Source: Crocosphaera sp. UHCC 0190 (GTDB taxonomy: Bacteria > Cyanobacteriota > Cyanobacteriia > Cyanobacteriales > Microcystaceae). Taken from it: DNA of 64,000 bases. Of the stretch, positions 44,752 through 54,463 are shown piece after piece (the first letter of the stretch is position 1; each line of letters starts with the position of its first letter). The DNA lies in contig NZ_JAYGHP010000002.1 of the NCBI RefSeq assembly GCF_034932065.1, forward strand, positions 310,001 through 374,000, written 5' to 3'. Under the pieces are notes generated by a model that searched no databases, was not told the DNA's origin, and saw nothing but the letters and a program-made list of their open reading frames with translations. A program made the position numbers and the translations under genes.

Positions 44752-45654
44752 ATGATCAATCAACACTTTCTTCCCTCAGTAAAAACAGCGTTAACCATGG
44801 TCGTTATATTAGGTTTTGCTCATGAGTTAAGTCAAACAGCCAATGGAGCGACCTTTCGGATGTTTAAAAACGACTTTGTGGAAAAAAACGCCGCTTTGCC
44901 CATAGTCAGTCCTGAAAATTTTGTCAGTAATAATTTATATTATGAATTTCTGGTTGCCCAAGAACCCGCCCCGAATGTGTCCGAGAGCAATATCAACTAT
45001 AACTTAATTGCTCAAACCGTTTCAGGTCAATCTACCCTCTCCTTTGACTGGATTATGTCTTCCTTGAGGGAAGTCAACTTAAACGCGACCAGAGGGGATG
45101 AACCCATTCCAGAGGTTCCCGTTTTACCCCAAGTCGATGCAGCAGATGTTTACAAAGAGATTTATGATTTTGGGGCTACTTCAGCCCAGGAACTCAGTAA
45201 TCCCGTCAGTACAGGCATTTTACCCCCACTCCCTAATGTGGCCCCTGTCAATAGAATTGTCAGGACGGCTGGCCCTAGTAATCCTGGGATTTCTGGCCCC
45301 AGGGTAACTGATTCATCCCTACCTCGGTTTGGGGGGCCAATTCAAATAATTGGCAAGCCATTAGAGAGTTTTGCTACCCCCTTGCGTCAAGCTAGTGTCC
45401 CCTCAGCTACCCCCGTGAGAACGGCAAATTGGGGGGATGGAGAGGTAGACGTTTTCTTTGCTTCTCTCCCCCAATCGCAAATTGCTGATGTCGATACGTT
45501 TATGAGAACCATCTATCGGACAAATCCCACGGAGATGGTTGAACAAATAGAAAAAGCTCTCGATCTAACCGTTGATACTCAATTCCGCTTGATGCCATCG
45601 GACATATTTCCTGAAAATCGTCTTCCTTCTGGTACTTGGCAAGGAAATCTGTAA
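44752..45654 (+). CDS. exported hypothetical protein
   Basis: 300 residues with an N-terminal signal segment (about 9-33, VKTALTMVVILGFAHELSQT, then ANGATF). The rest is soluble, rich in Pro, Val and Ser, with a low-complexity middle (about 145-225). No catalytic motif or family is recognised. It ends 5 bases before birA, so the two are probably co-transcribed. Confidence 0.7.
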   Translation: MINQHFLPSVKTALTMVVILGFAHELSQTANGATFRMFKNDFVEKNAALPIVSPENFVSNNLYYEFLVAQEPAPNVSESNINYNLIAQTVSGQSTLSFDWIMSSLREVNLNATRGDEPIPEVPVLPQVDAADVYKEIYDFGATSAQELSNPVSTGILPPLPNVAPVNRIVRTAGPSNPGISGPRVTDSSLPRFGGPIQIIGKPLESFATPLRQASVPSATPVRTANWGDGEVDVFFASLPQSQIADVDTFMRTIYRTNPTEMVEQIEKALDLTVDTQFRLMPSDIFPENRLPSGTWQGNL

Positions 45655-45659
45655 GCCTG

Positions 45660-46442
45660 ATGATGCTTAATCAACAGCTAATTGCAACCAATCTTTCGCC
45701 CCCTGTGCCTTTAGACTCTCTGGTAATTCATGTCTTTGAGACAGTTACTTCCACCAATCAAATATTGTGGGAGTTACTCGACGCAGGAAAAAAACCGCCT
45801 TTGGTGGCGATCGCCGCCCAACAAACTGCTGGCAGAGGGCAATGGGGCCGCTCTTGGTATTCACCCCCAGGAGGACTTTATTTATCCCTGGCCCTTCCTT
45901 TCAATCTTCTCGCCCATAACGCCCCTCATCTAACCTTATTGAGTGCTTGGGGCATTGCCAAGGCCTTACACAAGCATAATTTACCCCTCAAGTTAAAATG
46001 GCCCAATGATTTAATTCTGGAAGGACGAAAATTAGGGGGCATTAAAAGTGAAACTCGGATTCAACAAGGGATAATTTATCAAGGAATTATTGGCATTGGT
46101 ATTAATTGGGATAATCCCGTACCAGAAACCGGAATTAATTTACAATCCTTCTTTAAAACCCAAAACAATTCTACTATTTCATCTTTAGAAGCCTTAGCTG
46201 CCCTGACGATTCAAGGCGTGTTTGAGGGTTATCAATATTATTGTTCTCAGGGAATTGAGTGGTTACTGAAGGATTATTTAACCATGTTAGAGAGTTTGGG
46301 GCGTACAGTGACGATTGAAGGGGCAAGAGGCATTATTACAGGGGTGACTCCTCTTGGGGAATTAAAAGTCTCTTTAAAAGCACCAGGGGCAAAAACAGAA
46401 ATTCACTTACCGCCAGGCAGTATTTCCTTGGGGTATGATTAA
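45660..46442 (+). CDS. birA: biotin-[acetyl-CoA carboxylase] ligase
   Basis: 260 residues from ATG 45660 (a second ATG is at 45663; TTG at 45636 would overlap the upstream gene). It attaches biotin to AccB, the partner of AccC at 3284. Motif AGRGQWGRSWYSPPGGLYLS is the biotinyl-AMP binding loop, with KLKWPNDLILEGRKLGGI following. There is no N-terminal DNA-binding domain, so it is not a repressor. AAGGA lies 15 or so bases upstream. Confidence 0.93.
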   Translation: MMLNQQLIATNLSPPVPLDSLVIHVFETVTSTNQILWELLDAGKKPPLVAIAAQQTAGRGQWGRSWYSPPGGLYLSLALPFNLLAHNAPHLTLLSAWGIAKALHKHNLPLKLKWPNDLILEGRKLGGIKSETRIQQGIIYQGIIGIGINWDNPVPETGINLQSFFKTQNNSTISSLEALAALTIQGVFEGYQYYCSQGIEWLLKDYLTMLESLGRTVTIEGARGIITGVTPLGELKVSLKAPGAKTEIHLPPGSISLGYD

Positions 46443-46444
46443 TC

Positions 46445-46461
46445 GGTGGGCATTGCCCACC
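46445..46461. repeat. palindrome GGTGGGC/GCCCACC after birA
   Basis: Seven-base arms around ATT, starting three bases after the birA stop. A common cyanobacterial repeat and possibly a weak terminator. Confidence 0.7.
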
Positions 46462-46531
46462 CTACAACTTAAATGAATGTTAATCAACACTTTGCATTTA
46501 AGATAGATGAGGGGTAATTATTATTAACTTT

Positions 46532-47749
46532 ATGATTCATCAACCGCCCGCAGGAGCTAGAGATTTACTGCCTTTAGAAGTCGTCCAAAAAGCTTGGATT
46601 AATGATAGGTTACAAGCCGTTTTTGGACAATGGGGCTATCAACGCATCGTCACCTCTACCATTGAGTGGTTAGACACCTTAATGGCCGGAGGGGCGATTG
46701 AACATTCTACCGTTATTCAACTCCAGAATAACGCCAGTGGACAATTGGGACTGCGGCCTGAATTAACCGCCTCCATTGCTCGGGCCGCCGTTACTCGTAT
46801 GACGGAGACTAGCTATCCTCAACGGCTTTGTTATCGGGCCAATGTATTTCGCCACCCACCGACGGGACATCATGGACGACAGTTAGAATTTTATCAAGCT
46901 GGTGTAGAATTGCTCTTTGCGGGAGGGGTTTTAGCAGATGCCGAAATTCTTCTTTTAGTCGCTGACTGTCTTGGCCAGTTACAAATTCCCCAGGGGCAAA
47001 TTATTCTGGGAGAAGCGGGATTAACGCGATCGCTGCTTTCTCCGTTTCCCCTTCCTCTCAGACAACAGGTACGTCATTGTCTTGCCCAATTAGACTATGT
47101 TACCTTAGAAAATTTAGATTATCCTGACTCAGAATTACAACAACGGGCTAAACTGTTATTTAATTTACGAGGAAAGCCCCAAGAAGTGTTATCAAAGGTT
47201 GTTGATTTAGCCTTAGATGAGGAGGGGAAAGAGAGTCTTAATAATCTAAAATCTTTGATGGAATTGGTTAATGAAAGTTGTTCTAGTTCTTTATCTTTGA
47301 CCTTAGATTTAAGTTTAATTCAAACCTTTGATTATTATACAGGCATTGTTTTTAAAGCCATTGGACAAACAGACAATCAACTGCGAATTTTAGGGCAAGG
47401 GGGACGTTACGATCAATTATTAGGGGTTTATCATCCTCAACAAAAATCTGCGCCAGGGATTGGATTTTCTCTGAATTTAGAAGAGTTATATGCCTGTCTA
47501 TTACCCACCTCTATTTTACCCCAAACCCCGCCCTTAATTGATTGGTTGGTCATTGCTAAAAACCCTCAAGATCAAGCAGCAACCTTAAATTATGCTCAAG
47601 GACTACGCAAAGCGCAAGAAAAACAACGAGTGGCTATTGATTTAGGGGAAAGATCATCCCAAGAAATTCGAGATTATGCTCAACAAAATGGTATCAAAAA
47701 CCTAGTTTGGATCCAAGAAAATCAAGAACCAATCATTGAAAAGTTGTGA
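46532..47749 (+). CDS. hisZ: ATP phosphoribosyltransferase regulatory subunit
   Basis: 405 residues, a catalytically dead histidyl-tRNA synthetase relative that completes short-form HisG. The start PPAGARDLLPLEV and the core LRPELTASIARAAVTRM, YRANVFRHPPTG and LIQTFDYYTGIVFKA follow HisZ. It lacks the anticodon-binding domain, consistent with HisZ and not HisS. Its partner hisG is 18 kb away on the other strand. It converges with rbcR; a 10-bp stem (ATGGCTAAAA/TTTTAGCCAT, 47767-47799) spans the gap. Confidence 0.94.
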   Translation: MIHQPPAGARDLLPLEVVQKAWINDRLQAVFGQWGYQRIVTSTIEWLDTLMAGGAIEHSTVIQLQNNASGQLGLRPELTASIARAAVTRMTETSYPQRLCYRANVFRHPPTGHHGRQLEFYQAGVELLFAGGVLADAEILLLVADCLGQLQIPQGQIILGEAGLTRSLLSPFPLPLRQQVRHCLAQLDYVTLENLDYPDSELQQRAKLLFNLRGKPQEVLSKVVDLALDEEGKESLNNLKSLMELVNESCSSSLSLTLDLSLIQTFDYYTGIVFKAIGQTDNQLRILGQGGRYDQLLGVYHPQQKSAPGIGFSLNLEELYACLLPTSILPQTPPLIDWLVIAKNPQDQAATLNYAQGLRKAQEKQRVAIDLGERSSQEIRDYAQQNGIKNLVWIQENQEPIIEKL

Positions 47750-47784
47750 AAAGTTACCCGGAAAATATGGCTAAAAGAAAATCA

Positions 47785-48786
47785 TTAAGTTTTAGCCATA
47801 CTACTAACAACCTCACCCAACTCATTAGCCGCCGTTGAAAAATGTTCTAAGGTTAATAATTCAGGGTAGGTTGAAAACTCCGGTAAAATCTCTTGAATAA
47901 AAGCTTCAGCAGCTTTAGAGCGATAACGATTCGGATTAATAATTACCGATAAAGTTCTTCTGACCTCTATTTCTTTAATACTAGCCACATAAATTCCTCC
48001 CAGTTGTAACTCTTTTTCAATGGCTGTAATCGAAACAAACGCCGCCCCTAAACCAGCTTGAACCGCATTTTTAATCGCTTCAATTGAATTAAGTTCCATC
48101 TCAATTTTGAGCCGTTTTGTATCAATTTCACAGCGAGTTAAAACCTTATCAATCACCTTACGAATAGTTGATTGAGAATCTAGACTAATAAAATTGAGGC
48201 GATATAAATCATCTTTTTGAATTGTCGAAGCTTTGGCTAAAGGATGATCTATCGGTAAAATTAAAGCCAATTCATCCTCAGCATAGGGAATAATTCTTAA
48301 GATGTCTTGTAATTCTGCGGGAACTTCTCCCCCAATAATTGCTAAATCAACCTGTCCATTGGCCACTCCCCAAGAGGTACGTCTGGTAGAATGAACCTGT
48401 AATTGAACCGCCACATCAGGATATTTGTGTCGAAATAAACCAATCATGCGGGGTAATAAATAAGTGCCTGTGGTTTGAGAGGCCCCAACAATTAAAGTTC
48501 CCCCTTGCAGATTTTGTAAATCTTCCAGGGCCCGACAAGTTTCTTGACACAGAGTAATAATTTTTTCCCCATAAGACAACAATAAGTGTCCAGCTTCCGT
48601 TAATTGTGCCTTACGTCCCCCCCGATCAAATAATGGTACATTTAGCTGTTTTTCTAAATTTTGAACTTGGAGACTTACCGCAGGTTGCGACACATATAAA
48701 GTATCGGCGGCCCGCTTAAAACTCCCCTCAGCAGCGATCGCTTTGAGGATACGCAATTGATCTAAAGTAAAAGGAATATCTGACAT
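47785..48786 (-). CDS. rbcR: LysR-type regulator RbcR
   Basis: 333 residues. N-terminal HTH with [20 protein letters not shown], followed by the effector-binding domain ([20 protein letters not shown]). The sequence [18 protein letters not shown] and what follows match cyanobacterial/plastid RbcR (Ycf30), which activates RuBisCO operon genes and responds to carbon state; CmpR and NdhR are related but less similar by eye. The target rbcLXS is not in the window, but carboxysome genes ccmK3/K4 lie 5 kb away. It is divergent from the NnrU-like gene, with 235 bases between. Confidence 0.92.
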   Translation of the reverse strand: MSDIPFTLDQLRILKAIAAEGSFKRAADTLYVSQPAVSLQVQNLEKQLNVPLFDRGGRKAQLTEAGHLLLSYGEKIITLCQETCRALEDLQNLQGGTLIVGASQTTGTYLLPRMIGLFRHKYPDVAVQLQVHSTRRTSWGVANGQVDLAIIGGEVPAELQDILRIIPYAEDELALILPIDHPLAKASTIQKDDLYRLNFISLDSQSTIRKVIDKVLTRCEIDTKRLKIEMELNSIEAIKNAVQAGLGAAFVSITAIEKELQLGGIYVASIKEIEVRRTLSVIINPNRYRSKAAEAFIQEILPEFSTYPELLTLEHFSTAANELGEVVSSMAKT

Positions 48787-49021
48787 AGGTCAATCAAAAA
48801 AGTATGTAAGGAGTTAATAAGAAGGCAACCCTATAGCAGCAGTCATAAGTAAAACCCTTGTGAAATAAGGCTTTGAAACTAATGCACTGTACCTCATCCA
48901 TCTGAGAAACGCTATAACAGGACAAGAATAAGGGATGATGGGGAATAATCTTAACGGGACAGCGATCCCTACTGAAGATGACATTAGCACAACAGGGGAT
49001 CAATTTACTCTAGGATGGTAA

Positions 49022-49783
49022 ATGCAGAAAAACACTGCACTTCATTTTAGAGGAAACATCAACATCATGGGAATATCTACCTGGCTAACCCCTAGTCATG
49101 GGATTATGTTAGGGCTATTATTAGGGTTTGCGATCGCCCACAGTGGACTGGCGGCCCTCCGTTTTTGGGGAGAAAGTAAAATCGGGGCGAGACTCTATCG
49201 GGTGGTTTTTGCCTTGGTAAGTATTCCCCTCGCAGTGTGTTTAATTATTTATTTTTTTAATCATCGTTACGATGGCCTCAGTTTATGGCAAGTGCAAGGG
49301 GTTCCGGGGATAAAACCCCTTGTCTGGGGACTTTCGGCGGTTTCTTTCTTTTTCCTCTATCCTGCTACTTTTAATCTTTTAGAAATTGCGGCCATTGCCA
49401 AACCTCAAGTCCATCTCTACGAAACAGGAATTTTGCGGATTTGTCGTCATCCGCAAATGGTGGGACAAGTGATCTGGTGTATTGCCCATACCCTTTGGCT
49501 TGGAACCACCTTTACTCTAGTCACTTCTTTAGGTTTAATTGCTCATCATCTCTTTGCGGTGTGGCATGGTGATTATCGCCTCAAAAAACGCTATGGAGAC
49601 GCATTTCTCAAGGTTAAGGAACGAACTTCTATAATTCCCTTTTTAGCCATCTTACAGGGTCGTCAAACCCTCGACTGGCAAGAATTTATCCGTCCCTCCT
49701 ACTTAGGTATTATGGGATTTATCGCTTTACTGTGGTGGGGTCATCCTTGGTTGATGCAAATGACAGCTAGAGTGTCTTGGTGA
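49022..49783 (+). CDS. NnrU-family membrane protein (Z-ISO-like)
   Basis: 253 residues, six to seven membrane helices. The NnrU domain includes HSGLAALRFWGE at the first helix end and ICRHPQMVGQVIW in the middle, with HHLFAVWHGDYRLKKRYG after it. Plant 15-cis-zeta-carotene isomerase (Z-ISO) belongs to this family and binds heme through histidines, so a role in carotenoid isomerisation is possible in a phototroph. Start ATG 49022 used; ATG 49067 (MGISTWLTPSH) is an equally good choice. Confidence 0.82.
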   Translation: MQKNTALHFRGNINIMGISTWLTPSHGIMLGLLLGFAIAHSGLAALRFWGESKIGARLYRVVFALVSIPLAVCLIIYFFNHRYDGLSLWQVQGVPGIKPLVWGLSAVSFFFLYPATFNLLEIAAIAKPQVHLYETGILRICRHPQMVGQVIWCIAHTLWLGTTFTLVTSLGLIAHHLFAVWHGDYRLKKRYGDAFLKVKERTSIIPFLAILQGRQTLDWQEFIRPSYLGIMGFIALLWWGHPWLMQMTARVSW

Positions 49784-49939
49784 TTACTTTAGTTTCTTGC
49801 CAAAATTTTAAAAAAGTGATTATCATGACTAGAAAAATTTGATCCCAGTGGTCAAATTCTTTTTGTCAGACGATCCCAAATGGATGTAGCATAATCCAAA
49901 GTCTTTTACAAAAAGTAGATAAACTCAGCCTGATTGCTC

Positions 49940-50278
49940 ATGTTATCAGTTAATAATCAAACCTTTTCCCAAACTGTTTTAGAATCCCCTAACCCTGTCC
50001 TTGTCCACTTTTGGGCCCCTTGGTGTGGGTTATGCTTGTTAATTAACCCTTTACTCTCGAAAGTCCAGACAGAATGGGAGGGCCAGTTACAGGTGGTAAG
50101 TGTGAATGCTGATGAGAATTTTAAACTAGCCAATACTTATCAGCTAAAAAATCTTCCCACTCTGATTCTTTTTAACCAAGGACACATCATTCATCGAATA
50201 GAAGGATTTCAGGGAAGAGATGAACTGATACAAACCCTTCGTCGAGTAAGTTTGAATGCCTTAGCGCAATCAGCATAA
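49940..50278 (+). CDS. thioredoxin-like protein, active site WCGLC
   Basis: 112 residues from ATG 49940 (TTG 49934 rejected). The thioredoxin fold is complete: VHFWAPWCGLCLLINPLL, VNADENFKLANTYQLKNLPT with the cis-Pro, and a C-terminal helix. The active site is WCGLC where standard thioredoxins have WCGPC, which should raise or alter the redox potential. It is cytosolic, with no signal peptide. Likely one of the divergent cyanobacterial thioredoxins, but I cannot name the subtype. Confidence 0.9.
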   Translation: MLSVNNQTFSQTVLESPNPVLVHFWAPWCGLCLLINPLLSKVQTEWEGQLQVVSVNADENFKLANTYQLKNLPTLILFNQGHIIHRIEGFQGRDELIQTLRRVSLNALAQSA

Positions 50279-50298
50279 ATTAGTTAAATGTTTGTTTC

Positions 50299-52200
50299 TC
50301 ATGAGGAGGCGATCACCATGCGATCGCGTCCTTCTTGTTTTGCCTGATAAAGAGCTTGATCTGCTTGTTTGAGCAAGGTATGATTGGTCGTGCCAGAAAT
50401 GGGGCTACAACAGGCAATACCAAAGCTCAGAGTCACTTGTTGTCCGATTAACGATCCTCGATGTTCTAATTTCAAAGATCTTAGTCGAGAACGAATTTCC
50501 CCGGCAATATGAACACCGCCAATAATATCTGTATTAGGCAAAATAATCGCAAATTCTTCGCCACCGTAGCGGGCCACTAAATCTGAGGAACGCTTTAGAC
50601 TTTGCTGCATTAATTGGGCAATTTGTTGTAAGCAGTTATCTCCGGCAGGATGGCCATAACTATCATTATATTGTTTAAAAAAATCCACATCACAGAAAAT
50701 CAGACAGAGGGGTTGTTGAATGCGGGCCATGCGTTTCCATTCTTGCTGAAAACGCTCATCAAAATGACGACGGTTCGCCACTCCAGTTAAGCCATCAATA
50801 AACACTAATTTCTGTAATTCTTGATGAGATAATTGTAATTGTCGATAGAGTTGTTCTTGTTCTAAGGCAATGCCAATATGAATAGAAAGTTGCTTAAGAC
50901 ATTCAATTTCCCATTCTTGCCAAAACCTGGGACTCCGACAATTTTGCGCCACCAGTAATCCCCATAATTCTTCCCCTTGTAAAATCGGTATCACTAAATT
51001 GGCTTGTACTTGTAATTGAGCTAACCACTCAATATGACATTGACTTAAACCATCTTCATAAATATTATCAGTTGCTTGAATTCTGCCCTGTTGATAAGTT
51101 AAGAGATAATGTTCAATAAATTCCTGATCCACTAAAATACTGCCTAACAGTGATCGCCAAGGTTCGGCTACGGATTCAAAGGCAACTATCCCACTCCAAT
51201 CGGGTTTAAACCGATAAATAAAAACCCGATCTACTTGTAAGAATTTTCGCATTTCTGCCATAGAAACCGTTAAAATCTTATCTAATTTTACCGATTTATG
51301 AATGCGTCTACTAATGGCATTAATTAATTTTTCTCCTCCTTTTTGCTTTCTTAAGATACTTTTCATTTGTTTATAAGGGGTGACATCATAGGCCGTTCCC
51401 AGAATTTGGATAGGAACATTGTCATCTCTACAAATAAAGACTTTTAGGGTATTATTTAACCATTTCCATTGTCCTTGATTATCCTGAATTCGATATTGTA
51501 AGGTTATTAAATCCTGAGGAGATAAACGACAACATTGTTGATAGCAACTGCGAAGACGATGACGATCATCAGGATGGATTAATTGCTCCCATTGACAGGA
51601 AGAATATTGTACATTGTTAGACTTTCCTAAAACCCTAGTTAATCCTTGATTGACATAAACATAAGTTTGTTGTGTCAAATCATAAATATAAATAAAATTA
51701 GGCAAACTATCTAAGATATTTGTTTGTATATTTTGAATGTTTTTTTCTTTTGTAATTGTCAATTTATCTAAGGAGTTGCTCTCTTTTAACGTTCCTTCAA
51801 AAACAATGCTTTCTTCATTAATGACTGAGGGGTAAAACTGGGTAGATAAATATTTGAGTGAGTGAGTTGGGGTGAGAAAACGAAATTGAAAATTATCCGT
51901 CCCAGGAGAGTCAGAAAATGAGGTTAATTTTTGTTTAAGTTGCTGATAGTCTTCAGGATAAATTCCCCTGATTAATTTTTGGGGATTCGCTATAATTTCT
52001 TGAGAAGAAATACCTAGAATTATTGCAGCATGAAAGCTAATAAAATTAACCCTAATTTCTTGGGGAAACTGCCAAGTAATTTGATAAAAAACCATGGGTA
52101 ATTGTTCAGCAGCAGAGTTGACTTGATGAACTTCATGATCTTGCTCTGGTGAAATGTTTTCCTTGACTTGTCTGGATGGATCAAAAGAAAATGGACACAT
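50299..52200 (-). CDS. PAS-GAF-GGDEF diguanylate cyclase
   Basis: 633 residues. Two PAS-like regions (about 30-130 and 165-280, the second with a PAC tail LGTAYDVTPYK), a GAF domain (about 295-445, phytochrome-like text FLQVDRVFIYRF and ESVAEPW but without an obvious chromophore cysteine), then a GGDEF domain with DGLTGVANRRHFDERF and ARYGGEEFAIILP. The inhibitory RxxD (RSSD) is five residues before GGEEF. It should make cyclic-di-GMP under light, redox or ligand control. No membrane segments. Confidence 0.9.
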   Translation of the reverse strand: MCPFSFDPSRQVKENISPEQDHEVHQVNSAAEQLPMVFYQITWQFPQEIRVNFISFHAAIILGISSQEIIANPQKLIRGIYPEDYQQLKQKLTSFSDSPGTDNFQFRFLTPTHSLKYLSTQFYPSVINEESIVFEGTLKESNSLDKLTITKEKNIQNIQTNILDSLPNFIYIYDLTQQTYVYVNQGLTRVLGKSNNVQYSSCQWEQLIHPDDRHRLRSCYQQCCRLSPQDLITLQYRIQDNQGQWKWLNNTLKVFICRDDNVPIQILGTAYDVTPYKQMKSILRKQKGGEKLINAISRRIHKSVKLDKILTVSMAEMRKFLQVDRVFIYRFKPDWSGIVAFESVAEPWRSLLGSILVDQEFIEHYLLTYQQGRIQATDNIYEDGLSQCHIEWLAQLQVQANLVIPILQGEELWGLLVAQNCRSPRFWQEWEIECLKQLSIHIGIALEQEQLYRQLQLSHQELQKLVFIDGLTGVANRRHFDERFQQEWKRMARIQQPLCLIFCDVDFFKQYNDSYGHPAGDNCLQQIAQLMQQSLKRSSDLVARYGGEEFAIILPNTDIIGGVHIAGEIRSRLRSLKLEHRGSLIGQQVTLSFGIACCSPISGTTNHTLLKQADQALYQAKQEGRDRMVIASS

Positions 52201-52347
52201 TAGCTTGTTGAGAGAATTTCGAGTCTTTTTTCTATCAGTCCTTAATTTTAGCTTATATTTCTCTTAAGATTAGAGAAAGTCTGCCGAAGTTATGTCGTTT
52301 CGTTACAGTTACAGTAATAATATTATTGAAAGAGCAAGGATAATAGT

Positions 52348-53526
52348 ATGAGTAATAATAAACGTGAAACCTGGGACTTAGGGCGTTTTTTCGCCACAAT
52401 AAACTATTTTGATCTCATTCCCTTCTTCAGCGATCTGCAAAAACTGTTTAATCCCGGCGATCGCACTTCACCTAACCTAGAGAATAACACCATGAGCTTG
52501 ATTTTAATTGTTGGGGCCACAGAAAAAGTAGGACAAACGGTTGTACGTCGTTTGTTGGGTAATAATTATCGGGTTCGTGCTTTAGTAAGAGATCAAGAAA
52601 CTGCCAAAATTTCCTTGGCCCCAGGAGTCGATCTCATTCAAGGGGATATTAACTGTCCCGAAACCCTCACCCCGAAGCTGTTGGAAAATGTTTCAGCAGT
52701 GATTTATTGTGGGAAAAATACTGATAATTTCCCAGAAGATGGAGGAATGAAAAATTTGCTCCCAGTCGTGAAAAAATATCTCAGATCTGGTGAAAAATTA
52801 TTATTTGATTTTACTAACCCGAATGAAGACTTAAAAAATACTTGGGGGGCCATTGATGATGTTGTCATGGGAGGTGTTAGTGAGAGTAATATCCGTTTAG
52901 AACAAAATCGGGCCGTCTTTTTTGGTAATGTTTCTACAGCTAATAATGGGGGGTTTGCTTCTGTGAGAACCCGTAATTTACAACCCCCTTTGGATTTATC
53001 GAATTATGAAGGGATAGAATTACAAGTAGAAGGAGATGGGAAGCGTTATAAATTTATTACCCGTTGTGAGGGAAAATGGGATGGGGTGGGTTATTGTTAT
53101 TCCTTTGATACCTTTTATAATTGTCCCACTATTGTACGCATTCCCTTTAAAGATCTCATCCCTGTTTTTCGGGCCAAAACTGTCCCAGAGATGGGAAAAT
53201 TTGATTCCAGTTGTGTCTATTCAATGCAATTAATGCAAAGCAAGTTTGAATATGACGGGGGTTTAAATCCGAGATTTTCTCCTGGTTTATTTCGCTTAGA
53301 TTTGAAGACAATTAAAGCTTATGGTGCGAAAGCTAACACCCCTGATTTTATTCTAATCGGTTCTATTGGAGAAGAATTAGTGCGTAACAGTGGACTGAAT
53401 TATAGTATTATTGCGCCGAGGGGAAGTTTAGAGGCGATCGCCGATTTTTGTCTACAAGTGTTAAAATCTCCCGCCGCTTGTCAAAAAACCTTTGGCGATC
53501 TAGGACAGGTTTCTAACCTATCCTAA
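52348..53526 (+). CDS. CIA30 domain / NAD(P)-binding SDR-like protein
   Basis: 392 residues. After an N-terminal extension (1-48) comes a Rossmann start (LILIVGATEKVGQTVVRRLL), then a CIA30 domain (about 145-335, FDFTNPNEDLKNTWGAIDDVVMGG is its signature) set into the fold, and the C-terminal SDR end (NSGLNYSIIAPRGSLEAIADF). In mitochondria CIA30 helps build complex I; cyanobacterial fusions are linked to membrane complex assembly only by analogy. Glycines of the NAD loop read GATEKVG, a variant of GxxGxxG. Soluble. Confidence 0.88.
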   Translation: MSNNKRETWDLGRFFATINYFDLIPFFSDLQKLFNPGDRTSPNLENNTMSLILIVGATEKVGQTVVRRLLGNNYRVRALVRDQETAKISLAPGVDLIQGDINCPETLTPKLLENVSAVIYCGKNTDNFPEDGGMKNLLPVVKKYLRSGEKLLFDFTNPNEDLKNTWGAIDDVVMGGVSESNIRLEQNRAVFFGNVSTANNGGFASVRTRNLQPPLDLSNYEGIELQVEGDGKRYKFITRCEGKWDGVGYCYSFDTFYNCPTIVRIPFKDLIPVFRAKTVPEMGKFDSSCVYSMQLMQSKFEYDGGLNPRFSPGLFRLDLKTIKAYGAKANTPDFILIGSIGEELVRNSGLNYSIIAPRGSLEAIADFCLQVLKSPAACQKTFGDLGQVSNLS

Positions 53527-53544
53527 CAGTCCCATTAATATTAA

Positions 53545-53901
53545 TTATGAGTTAGAACCCAAACCGGGCAGGACAATACCCTCAGCAGATGCTCTGAAGG
53601 GTTCTACAGCTTCACTATAATCAATCGGTAACACACCGACAACGTTATCATGGGGACGAGCAATAATGACCCAAGTTTCTAGGGTTGCCCCTTCTGTCCG
53701 TTCAATGGCTTCAATTCCTGCTGCCATCGCCGTTTTAACCTCTTGCACATCACCGCGAACATTGAGGGTAAACCGCGCACTTCCGGCTCTAATATAACCC
53801 ACAATTGTGATCCGGGCCGCCTTGACCATCGCATCAGCCGCAGCTAAAATACCTGGAAAGCCTTTTGATTCAATCGATCCAACAGCAGGTTGGGATGGCA
53901 T
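53545..53901 (-). CDS. ccmK4: carboxysome shell protein CcmK4
   Basis: 118 residues with one BMC domain: AVGSIESKGFPGILAAADAM, then VGYIRAGSARFTLNVRGDVQEV and VVGVLPIDYSEAVEPF. The pore loop RAGSA and the extended C-terminus (residues 103-118) fit CcmK4. It forms hexagonal tiles of the beta-carboxysome facet. It is the second gene of a two-gene operon after ccmK3, apart from the main ccm cluster, which is the usual satellite arrangement. Confidence 0.93.
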   Translation of the reverse strand: MPSQPAVGSIESKGFPGILAAADAMVKAARITIVGYIRAGSARFTLNVRGDVQEVKTAMAAGIEAIERTEGATLETWVIIARPHDNVVGVLPIDYSEAVEPFRASAEGIVLPGLGSNS

Positions 53902-53980
53902 AAATGTATCTCCTATATTCTAGATGATTGCGTAATTAACAATAAATTTAATTCTATGACGAAATGGTGACGCATCCTGG

Positions 53981-54289
53981 TCAAACGCGGAATTGTTCGA
54001 CTTCTTCACTGTAATCTACGGGTAAAACAGCGAGGAGATTTTCCGGGGGGTTAGGAACAATATAATGACTAACGACTTCACCACCATAGGATTGTGCAGC
54101 GGCTTCTTTCCCTGCTTCCATCGATCTTTTTACTTCGGAAACGGGGCCACGAATAGCGACTAAAAATTCCCCCCGTTCCGCTTTATCAAAATAGACAATG
54201 GTGACTCTCCCACCTTTAACCATAGCATCAGCAGCGGCTAAAACGGCAGGAAATCCTATGGTTTGAATGACACCGACGGCTTGGGGCAT
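53981..54289 (-). CDS. ccmK3: carboxysome shell protein CcmK3
   Basis: 102 residues with one BMC domain: MPQAVGVIQTIGFPAVLAAA, pore-side segment VYFDKAERGEFLVAIRGP, and VSHYIVPNPPENLLAVLPV. The DKAERG pore loop in place of the usual RIGSG-type loop marks it as CcmK3, which does not assemble alone and joins CcmK4 in mixed hexamers, tuning shell permeability. First gene of the operon, 79 bases before ccmK4. Confidence 0.93.
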   Translation of the reverse strand: MPQAVGVIQTIGFPAVLAAADAMVKGGRVTIVYFDKAERGEFLVAIRGPVSEVKRSMEAGKEAAAQSYGGEVVSHYIVPNPPENLLAVLPVDYSEEVEQFRV

Positions 54290-54463
54290 AGTAGCTCTCT
54301 TGGGGGACGCAGTTTAATTCCAAGGGTTGATCATATCATGAGGTGGTAAACAAAAAAGGGAACAGGGAATAAATTAAGGTGTGCCTCATGAGTCCAAGAA
54401 ACGTTGTATTTTATAAAATAAATTGGTAAATCTCTAACAATTCTGATATTTGGTTAAGCCAAA

